A stretch of DNA of 31,729 nucleotides, taken from Trichomonas tenax (Eukaryota; Parabasalia; Trichomonadida; Trichomonadidae). Both the position numbers and the translations under genes were made by a program. Each line of letters opens with the position of its first letter. Within the stretch, counting starts at the first letter, position 1. Positions 9,331 to 17,246 of this stretch are shown here, in pieces. The stretch lies in the NCBI GenBank assembly GCA_023091735.1, contig JALKBU010000590.1, positions 1-31,729 of the forward strand. Direction: 5' to 3'. The notes below the pieces were generated by a model. It did no database searches and was not told where the DNA came from. It saw nothing but the letters and a program-made list of their open reading frames with translations.

Positions 9331-9938
9331 CATGAATATTTTGGGCTGTAATTCATTATACAATAAGATAGTATTCATTAGAAGAAACAAATAATGTAAA
9401 TCCAATGATATTAAAGACGAGCTCGATTAATTTAATAATGCAAAATACCGAAAAGTATATTTATGTGCACTTACTATACACAAATCATACAGCGTAACGC
9501 ATTTAATGTATTTGTGAGTTAGTTGTTTCTTAAAATCGAATTGTTGTATTTCGCATATATTATAAACGTGCATCATTATGACGATTTGAGTATTCTGAAT
9601 AGTGACTTTGTATAGGGATGCTGATGTGTATCATTGTAGCATATCAGATCTTCTCAATACGCACTGTAGAAAAAGATAAATTTTTCGAGATTTCGGTCTT
9701 ACCGACAATGACATGCTAGGATGGTGGCATTGATACATATAGAATATAGAGCATACGTCAACAAGAGATAACACCATGATTTCAAACTGGAACAAAGATG
9801 CGATTTGTATTTCGGTAACCAAAATGAAAATTATGATTTTCTTTGATGAAATCAAAGATACAAAATGATTTAAAGAATAATATGATGTTAAATCAATCAA
9901 AATTTTATCCGACCAAACAAAAAGTGATATTGAATAAT
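9331..9938. other. Intergenic stretch, no gene seen
   Basis: It is AT-rich up to about 9600, then slightly less so. A minus-strand 89-codon frame at 9631-9900 has no recognisable domain. Confidence 0.5.
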
Positions 9939-10830
9939 TTACAGTTGCGTCAAATTGCAGAAAGGTGACAGGTCTCCACTTTCAATGGTTATAAAAGTGA
10001 CAATCAACAAATTTATAGGTAATCTTATATAATTTAACTTCATGTTAACTGAACAAATTTCACATTGGGCAATATGACATTTATTTGTTTCGAAGATCAA
10101 TTGATTAAATGTGACTTTGGAGTTAACATTTAAATTAAAATTAAGAATTTTCTTATTTGAATAGCAATTTGAAAATATCATTGAACCTCCACCTTCACAG
10201 CCATTATCTACATCAATAAATATACAATTCTTCAAAACAACATCTTTATTAATTCAACATATTCCTCCCAAATTTGTAGAATTTACAAATTTGCATTCAT
10301 TTTCATCATATGAGTCTCCAAAATATTCAAAAAATCCAAAATCACCGGAATTATGGGCAGATTGGCAATAAGTTAATTGGGTTCCAGTGGAGCAATCATT
10401 AAATGAAATAATAGATCCACCTCCAACACCAAAGTTATAGGATCCATTTAAATTTAATGCTTTGATTGAATTATACTTACAAATATTGCAGCCGTCTGAG
10501 GATTGTTTTTCCGAGGGACCGCACAAAGCGAAATTTATTGTATGTTACATTCATATTTGTGCTAACAGTGTATATGGCATTTCCATATTTATTATTTTCA
10601 TGCAATGATGAATAACAACTATGGAACATATTATCAATTATTACAGAATTCCCATTATATAAATATATCGCACCTCCTTCGTTTGTTGTCCAACAAAGAA
10701 AAATATTACAACACGAAATTATTGATTTTGCGTTAGACAACGAAATCGCACCTCCCATATTGTTGCTTTTAACATATGCAAACTTTGCATATGTTAAATT
10801 ATATTCCAGTCATTGGTTACAAATCTTTAT
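9939..10830 (-). pseudogene. Beta-helix-type protein, copy 2, several breaks
   Basis: Same family as the 4940-5821 gene, in the order EYNLTYAKFAYVKSNN, GGAISLSNAKS, CWTTNEGGAIYLYN, NKYGNAIYT, CGPSEKQSSDGC, NGSYNFGVGGGSIISF, CQSAHN, FVNSTNLGGIC, KNCIFIDVDNG, FSNCYSN. The breaks are a TGA at 10812-10810 just before EYN, a one-base frameshift near 10530 between YNKF and LCGPSEKQ, and a TGA at 10256-10254 right after GGIC, followed in frame by INKDVVLKNC. The stop codon at 9941-9939 is followed by another TCACTTTTT. With at least three disabling changes this is a pseudogene. Confidence 0.75.
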
Positions 10831-11439
10831 TTTCGACAAAAATAAAAAAAATTGACAAGAAGGTTAAACGTCACTTTTATAATTCATTCCACATTTACTC
10901 CTTCATTTAAGCAATTATGCATTTCGCTAATTGTAACTTTGAAATCGTATTTGCTACCATTGCTCAATAGATTACTTGTTAAAATACGAATATTAATTTG
11001 GAGTATTTTACATGCCAAATACTAATTTTACAGGAAAAATTATTAAATTATGAAAATGTAATAAAGATCAGCACATTCAAGCTGAGTGGCGCTGAAAAAA
11101 CAATAAAACGCATCACTTGAATGTCTGCGCAGTCTTGTGGATTAACATTCTAATAAGAGAGCTGATCTTAATGTTTAAACAGGCAAGTGCTTATAAAGAA
11201 AATACTTACATTATTTTTGAATTTAGTGAACATTTTTCATTAACCTTATTCATTCCTTCTTTTATTATCATTTGTTTATATTACCACTTGTGCTCCAATC
11301 ATATTTCAATAAGTTTTCTAACTGTTCGCTCTCGGCAATTCATTTTTAAACCAAAGTTCTATTTTTAAATTTTGTGTTCATTTGTTCATTTATATTCATT
11401 TCTGTTCATGTTATCAAACAGCAGCCGCAGGTAAATAGC
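10831..11439. other. Intergenic stretch, no gene seen
   Basis: Next to the copy 2 start it carries CCTTCTTGTCAATTTTT and AAAAGTGACG (minus sense), the degraded counterpart of the family's upstream block. The rest is AT-rich with short meaningless frames. Confidence 0.45.
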
Positions 11440-12422
11440 GGATAGTTTGATCAAAATGCTGTAATTCCTCAAATAGAAATGCTCACTTTTCCAGCCAAAA
11501 AGATGAATATAATTAATGCTCACTTAAATCAACATATGCTTCTATTAATCATGGAGAAGTATTTCAATCTTCTAAAATACCTAATCTTGAAAGAATAGCA
11601 TTAGACCCTAATAATGTTCAATTCACACATAGTACAAATGATATAATAGGTCGATCAGTTTATTTTTATTATACCCAATTCACAACTTCGGCAATATTTG
11701 CACAGCTTTGCGGAGTTCCATTCTTGGGTGAAGCTGATAATTCAGCAATTGACCCTGAGCAAAAGAAGACGTATTTACCAGCGCATAACTGCATTTCAGA
11801 TTTATTAAAACAAGCAGGTTATGCAACATCAGCAACATTTGGAAGCTCAAAATCAGATTGGCAAAAAGACGATGTTTTTGGATTGCATGGTTTTGACAAA
11901 ATAAATTCATATGAAGAAAATGGTTGGATGATAGATAGAGTGACATTCGATAAATTTAAAGAACAACTTAAAGAACACGCTAAATCAAAAAAGCCATGGT
12001 ATGCATTCATGTTGACACTAGATACACATGAGCTAGGAATCATTTGTTCTGATTGCCCTTATGATATCTGCACTATATCGTGATAAAAAATTTCCGAATT
12101 TATAAAATGGTGTAAGTCACAGCATTGGTTTAATGATACGCTTATTGTCATTCATGGTGATCATATGTCCAGACATAAATATTTATCTGATCTAAGTGAA
12201 TAATCCAACTTTGAAAGCAGGAATTACAATTTATTCATTAATGCAAATAAGCAAAAAGATACCATTACAACAAACAGAGTATATTCTTTATTCGATATGT
12301 ATCCATCAATACTCTCAGCTGCTGGTGTCAAAATAAATGGAAACAAACTGGGTATCAGAGTGAATCTATTTTCATCACTTAAAACTGTTCGAGAGAATAC
12401 GACAATCAACTCGAAGGTGTGA
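11440..12422 (+). pseudogene. Sulfatase/alkaline-phosphatase-fold (MdoB/LtaS-like) protein, C-terminal relic
   Basis: One plus-strand frame carries recognisable sequence of the lipoteichoic-acid-synthase/phosphoglycerol-transferase type: HSTNDIIGRSVYFYY, AIFAQLCGVPFLG, HNCISDLLKQAGYATSATFG, FGLHGFDKI, and PWYAFMLTLDTHE. Later come WFNDTLIVIHGDHMSRH, with the metal-binding HGDH motif, and SLFDMYPSILSAAGVKINGN. In-frame stops occur at 11514-11516 (TAA), 12081-12086 (TGA TAA) and 12201-12203 (TAA), and the frame ends at 12420-12422. A frameshift near 11520 joins it to the upstream TFPAKKMNII segment. The family transfers phosphoglycerol or hydrolyses sulfate/phosphate esters at membranes; the N-terminal membrane half is missing here. 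It is on the opposite strand to the beta-helix genes around it. Confidence 0.75.
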
Positions 12423-12631
12423 CTTCATGGTATATTTCCTAATTTTTAGGAATTCATGTAAGTGAAAAACCTAATATTAGTGTATTAATATATTGATATA
12501 TAAATACTATCTTTTGAATTTTTTTTTGTTATGGAAAATTATCATATTATATTTGGGCATTAAAAAATTAACAAAAGATTTTGTTGGAACGTGAAGCTTC
12601 AAGATGAAGAATATATTTTTTTTTGATTCTT

Positions 12632-13475
12632 TCATATTAAAGTAATTATCACATAATAACCAAAAATACCGAGTTTTAGAAAATACAAATATCCATTTTT
12701 ATCATTTGCAGAGAAAATCTCATTTTGCTGCATAGTGCAAACAAATAATTCATCTAATGAATGTAAAGTTACAGATGAATTAACAATTATGTTGTAATTA
12801 TGTATTTTGATATTAGAATAACTATTAACAAAATTGATGGATCTACCTTCAATAATTGCTTTATTGGAGTCAATTAAAATACAATTATTTAGTGTTGCTA
12901 CGCAATTAATGTAGCAAATTCCTTGTAATTTTGTAGCATTTACAAAGTTGCATTGATGAATTTCATGAGAGATCGTAACTACTTGGAAATATCCATAATT
13001 ATGAGCTGATTGGCAATATTTAAATTGCGTATCAGCAAGATATCTTTGCATCGAAATTAAACTCGCTCCATTGATACCAAAATTATATGATCCATTAAGA
13101 AATTTAGAAACAATTGTATTATCTTTAACAACTATGCAGCTATCGCTTGATTTTTCTCTTTATCCACCACAATTTTCAAAGAGGTTGTTCACGATATTAG
13201 ATTTTGTCCCTACTAAATATATTGTGTTACCAAATTTATTATCTCCATGCAATGAAGAATAACAGCTTTTAAATCGACTGTAGTTAATAGAAGTTTCTCC
13301 GTTACTCAAATATATTGCACCTGCTTCATTGCTTGTCCAACACGAAAAAAAAGCAAAAAGAAATTAATGAAGTTGCATCATATAAAGAAATAACACCTCC
13401 TAGATTACTACTATGGATGTCTTCAAAACTATCAAAGGATACATTATATGTCAAATTCTTTCAGCATTTGACCAA
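12632..13475 (-). pseudogene. Beta-helix-type protein, copy 3, frameshift and stops
   Basis: Family sequence reads KNLTYNVSFDSFEDIHSSNL, GGVISLYDATS, then a frameshift in the run of eight T (sense) at 13345-13352. It continues as CWTSNEAGAIYLSN, SCYSSLHGDNKFGN, SSDSC, FLNGSYNFGINGASLIS, YCQSAHN, FVNATKLQGICYINC, NNCILIDSNK, FVNSYSN. TGA at 13463-13461 precedes KNLTYNV, and TAA at 13162-13160 replaces the CGP-type position. The last 139 codons are open to 12632. It lies tandem to copy 4, only about 50 bases downstream of it. Confidence 0.75.
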
Positions 13476-13494
13476 ATAAATTAAGTTTTTATTT

Positions 13495-13526
13495 AAAAGT
13501 GACACAAAGGTTAAATTGTCACTTTT
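13495..13526. promoter_or_regulatory. AAAAGTGAC...GTCACTTTT inverted repeat between copies 3 and 4
   Basis: AAAAGTGAC (13495-13503) and GTCACTTTT (13518-13526) are perfect 9-bp inverted arms with a 14-base spacer. The right arm overlaps the stop codon of copy 4, and the left arm is the initiator-like element of copy 3. It may act as a bidirectional or paired initiator, or as a 3' hairpin. Confidence 0.5.
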
Positions 13527-14460
13527 AATAAATTGCAAGATGTTCATAGTTTAGAACAATCAAATTTGATAATCTCGGTAAATTAATACAAATTATTTTA
13601 ATATCTGGAGAACATATTCCATTTTGCATTTTCAAGCATTTATCAGTTTCAAAATTAAACTGAATAAATGTTAAAGCAGGGACAACATTGACGTTGAAGT
13701 TGGGGATCAGAACATTTGAATAGCAGTTTTCAAAAATCATTGTACCGCCTCCTCCAGAACCTTTATTTGCATCAATAAAAGTACAATTAATTAACTTCGT
13801 GCTTTTTTGGATAAAACATATTCCGCTTAAATTTGAAGTATTTCTAAAATTGCACTTATAAACATCATACGAGAAAACAAAAAATTCAAAAAATCCATAA
13901 TCAAAAGAACTATGAGCTGATTGACAGAACTTAAATTCAGTACCTTCAGTGCCGCTTAGTATCGATATAAGACTTGCTCCACCAACACCAAAATTATATG
14001 ATGCATTTAAAAATGTTGCGCTAATTTTATTATTTTGAACTTCAATGCAACTATCACTTGATTTGGTTTTTGTTGGACCACATTGTTCAAAATTGTTATA
14101 TGATAAATAAACTTCAGTCTCAACAGTAAATATTGCGTTTCCATATTTATTATTTTGATTTAAAGTTGAATAGCAACTATTATATTTATTCCCAATTATT
14201 GATGATTTACCTCCATTTAAATACATTGCAGCTCCTTCATTAGTCGTCCAACAAAGATAGAAATTACAACATGAAATTAATGAATTCGCATCATACAATG
14301 AGATAACACTGCCTAAATTGCCGCTATGGATATCTTCGAAATAATCGAATGTTATATTGTATGGCAGATTGTAAAAATGTTTATGAAAGGTGACAGAAAA
14401 GGTTATACAAAATCTGACAATAATCTTCCACTCACCTCTAAATTTAGAGATTGATCTCAA
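13525..14460 (-). CDS. Beta-helix-type (Pmp/pectin-lyase-like) protein, copy 4, no clear ATG
   Basis: The best preserved member of the family: about 300 codons without a stop, from PYNITFDYFEDIHSGNLG through CWTTNEGAAMYLNG, NKYGNAIFT, CGPTKTKSSDSC, NASYNFGVGGASLIS, CQSAHSSFDYGFFE, LSGICF, INCTFIDANKGSGGGG to FENCYSN and a tail ending LAIY. Alternating hydrophobic strands, Gly-Gly turns and about a dozen Cys suit a right-handed beta-helix. No in-frame ATG precedes the conserved N-terminal block; the frame opens at 14460 with non-ATG codons and continues through the initiator-like GTCACC. It is therefore either a gene that has lost its start, a 5'-truncated pseudogene, or one whose first exon or true start I cannot see. 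Function is unknown; surface exposure is inferred from the family. Confidence 0.5.
   Translation of the reverse strand: MRSISKFRGEWKIIVRFCITFSVTFHKHFYNLPYNITFDYFEDIHSGNLGSVISLYDANSLISCCNFYLCWTTNEGAAMYLNGGKSSIIGNKYNSCYSTLNQNNKYGNAIFTVETEVYLSYNNFEQCGPTKTKSSDSCIEVQNNKISATFLNASYNFGVGGASLISILSGTEGTEFKFCQSAHSSFDYGFFEFFVFSYDVYKCNFRNTSNLSGICFIQKSTKLINCTFIDANKGSGGGGTMIFENCYSNVLIPNFNVNVVPALTFIQFNFETDKCLKMQNGICSPDIKIICINLPRLSNLIVLNYEHLAIY
14386..14394 (-). promoter_or_regulatory. Initiator-like element, copy 4
   Basis: GTCACCTTT in minus sense, preceded by AACCTTTTCT, as in the upstream blocks of copies 1-3. It is inside the open frame of copy 4, so that frame's upstream 25 codons are probably not translated. 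Confidence 0.35.
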
Positions 14461-14652
14461 TTGTAAAATTTCTTTCTATTAATGAAAAAGGAAGTGTTTA
14501 TTCAATTAAAATATGGACGAATGAATTGCCCTGAAACAGACCATATCTCTAAAATCGCAAATCAAATTCACGCACTGAAAAGTAATGCAGCATTGTCAAT
14601 TTTTTTTCTAAATCCTGTTTATGTTCTAATTTTTTTAAATATATTATGATTC

Positions 14653-15446
14653 TTAACTAAAGCCTATGAAAATAAATGGAGTTATATACGCAAGCTTCAT
14701 GTAATAAGTAACAAGGCAACTACATATTGCTTGAACATTAATTTCAGATATAACTGCATATCCATGCCCATCATTTACTTTAATATAGGATTTTAAATCA
14801 GTTGATGGCATCCAATTAAATCCATTTACAGTAACAGCATCAGTAAAGAAGTATCCTGAGTAATGTATAGGCTGTCATGTATGTATGATATTATCTTCTG
14901 TCGAATTTTCTGCAATAGCATCACAGCCTTCAAGTCCGGAAACAAAACTCGAACCACCAGCGCCACCACTATCAAAAGACACACAACTACCGCCATAATA
15001 GCCTTCACCACCTCCTCCAGCGATGTCAGTACCAAATCCAAAGCCATTTCCACCAAAACCAAAGCCTCCTTGTGTTCCACATCCATGATCATTGTTGCAA
15101 CCTGGCAAACCGCCGGCGGTTTGATTACCTCCTGTCGGCCTTGTTAAAGTGATATGTTTCATCAAGGAAACACCTACTAAGCCCCCACCATCACCTCCAC
15201 ATATTTACTCCCCACCACTAGAGCCACCTGCCACGACGATTCGACTTTTTAATGATTCAAAATCATACCAATTTTCTGTTCGAACCAAACGTACATCTGT
15301 GGTTCCTCCACCTCCATGAATACTTAGATTGTCTTTGTAACCATTATATACCATTTTAGACCACCAAAATCCTCGTTGGCCAACATACATATATAAATCT
15401 AACGATTCATTAAGTTTTAATATGCCAGAAGCATATCCACCCATCA
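14653..15446 (-). pseudogene. Glycine-rich (PF12810-like) protein, truncated and with two in-frame stops
   Basis: A single frame reads GGYASGILKLNESLDLYMYVGQ, GGGGTTDVRLVR, LKSRIVVAGGSSGGE, then TAA at 15207-15205. It then reads ICGGDGGGLVGVSL, TGGNQTAGG, GFGFGGNGFGFG, GGGGEGYYGGS, DSGGAGGSSFVSG, then TGA at 14877-14875, then QPIHYSGYFFTDAV, DGHGYAVISEIN, ending at TAA 14655-14653. The order YASG, LYVYVG-type, TD(I/V)RL, SRI(I/V)VAGG, Gly-rich tail is typical of the glycine-rich domain seen in ALK/LTK and common in trichomonads. The 5' end is cut precisely where the 410-bp dispersed repeat begins (15447). It is not functional as it stands. Confidence 0.75.
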
Positions 15447-15856
15447 TGTATGTTCTAAGCATGTTGGGTCTATTTAAGTGCTCTATTTCAATTATATAAA
15501 ATTCGCAAAAAAATTGTCAATTTATTGGCTATTACTCGGTATAGTTACATTTCTAACGTGCGTTAGAATATTGTTTCATTACATACATAAGACTATTTAT
15601 ACTTTTCAATGTTTAAAAAAGCACAAACATCCTATAGCTAACATTTATATCTAGAATTGAAATTACATACGTTGGGAGGATATGTCCAATTGAAGAAACC
15701 GATGGATGTCCAAAATATATATATTCCTATTTTAGATTTTTATCATATCTTTGAATAAACATGTTTTATAGCTCATATATACTGTTTTTTTCTATATATT
15801 CTATATATAAAATGCATATTGTCAGTTGATCTATATATGTGCATTTGATTTTTTTA
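15447..15856. repeat. Dispersed repeat, copy 2, uninterrupted
   Basis: Positions 15447-15722 match 6432-6707 and 15721-15856 match 9197-9330, joined here without the 2.5-kb insertion. Identity is high, with about four changes in the first 276 bases. It starts TGTATGTTC and no terminal inverted repeats are evident. It could be part of a larger mobile element or a solo terminal repeat, but neither copy shows a target duplication that I can identify. Confidence 0.9.
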
Positions 15857-16578
15857 TGGCTTGTCTAAAATTGATACGCAAAGTCGGCGAAACTCGTTTT
15901 TTAACTCACTGGATTAACTTCTTGCTAAGTTATTGAACCCCAATGTACAAAATCACGTTGTGCATGATATATTAAAGAATTAGATAACAAAATCTATATT
16001 CATTAAAATATTAGATTTATCTTGCATCAAAAACATTGATTTGCCATGATGTGCTTTACTCATTATAATATATTATATTCCCATTGTATAGCATTTTTAT
16101 AACGTAAAATATGTTGTTGTCGATGATAAATAGGTAAATCTAATCACAAATATGCTTTTTTTCCAAAAAAGCTTTAAAAAGCATTCAATATCATCCAGAT
16201 ACGTAATTGATCCATTTACCACAAATTTATTCCATTATTGTGATGAAAATACATAACAAAATCGAATATTGTTAAAAATTTCAATACATATTCTAAGGTT
16301 AAGATTTTTTGGACCTTTTTAAAAATCATATTTTATGCTTTTACATTCATAATAATATCATTAAAAGAATGGGTAATGATAATAATGAGCTTTGAATGCC
16401 GTAAAAGTCATTAAGAACATCACAAGTCATTCTTGAACTCGAATAAAAGCACTTTATCATATAATGCTATTGGTATATTTTAATTTTATGGTTTTGATAG
16501 TAAACTACACGATATACATATAAAGGCAAATAAGTAAGTTAAAAGAGCGATGTAGGTTTGACAAATAAACATATTTAT
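15857..16578. other. AT-rich stretch, no gene seen
   Basis: No recognisable coding sequence or structure apart from simple AT-rich runs. Confidence 0.55.
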
Positions 16579-16684
16579 GCCATGTAAATTTTTACATTGC
16601 CATTTGACAACATTCGGGCTGTCACGTAAATTTTTACGCTGTCATATTAGTTCAGAATTTTGTTGTCATGTAAAAATCTTTTGG
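16579..16684 (+). repeat. Cluster of GYCAYGTAAA motifs, partly in inverted pairs
   Basis: GCCATGTAAA (16579), GTCACGTAAA (16621) and GTCATGTAAA (16675) occur in one orientation. The first two are followed by TTTTTAC(A/G) and then TTGCC or CTGTC, giving imperfect inverted pairs. This is the same core as the seven-unit array at 7435-7553. A further GCCATGTAAG lies at about 17187, upstream of the 17247 gene. Confidence 0.55.
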
Positions 16685-16799
16685 TGTCAAATTTTTCTCT
16701 CAATGATATTGAGTCAAGTTCTAATAATCATCTGTTAACCATGGACCTATCATTCAATGTCCTATGATAAAAATTTCTAAATAATAAGAACAAAAATAT

Positions 16800-17072
16800 T
16801 TACAATTTCGTACTAAATACAACACCGAAAAGCATGTACCACTTGAATTCCAAAGCATTCTTCTTCTGCTCTACGACAACTTCCTTCTTGCAGAAGTCTC
16901 CCTCTCTATCGATAAATGTAAGGAATCTGCTTGCGAAGTAAGAAGTTCCTCCTCTCTGGTCTACAGCGTAGATTTGGAACTCGTATTGACCCTCATTCAT
17001 CTTCGGGAACAAGCTTCGTATTTGTGGCTTGTTGACTGTTGATGCGTTGATTGTAATGTAAATGCGAGGAAA
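16800..17072 (-). pseudogene. Fragment of an extracellular surface-protein-like sequence
   Basis: About 90 open codons beginning FPRIYITINASTVN and including SLFPKMNEGQYEFQIYAVDQRGG, FLTFIDREGDFCKKE and a hydrophobic end (KWYMLFGVVFSTKL). The mix of beta-strands and a short terminal hydrophobic segment resembles the membrane-proximal end of large trichomonad surface proteins with Ig-like repeats. The base composition is richer in G+C than the neighbourhood. In-frame TGA at 17075-17073 and a lack of further homologous sequence upstream make it a relic. The family assignment is tentative. Confidence 0.4.
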
Positions 17073-17198
17073 TCAAAGAATTTGTGAATTCTTGAACGAC
17101 AAACCACTAACTTTTCACTGACTAGAGGTAGTAAAAGGCGAAGTTTCCCCTTTTTGACCTCAAAATTAATCAAATAAAATTATTTGCCATGTAAGATA

Positions 17199-17246
17199 TG
17201 AAATGTCAAAAGTGCACTTTTAGTTTTTTTCCAACATTTTTTTTTG
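17199..17246 (+). promoter_or_regulatory. 5' region of the 17247 gene with GTGCACTTTT
   Basis: ATGTCAAAAGTGCACTTTTAG, then a T-rich stretch, leads to the ATG at 17247. CACTTTT resembles the TCACTTTT of other genes here with one base changed. The codon before the ATG is TTG, so the first Met is at 17247. Confidence 0.3.

Noticed and set aside
13071..13262. Plus-strand frame within beta-helix copy 3
   Set aside because: Antisense shadow of the family sequence, which is clear on the minus strand.
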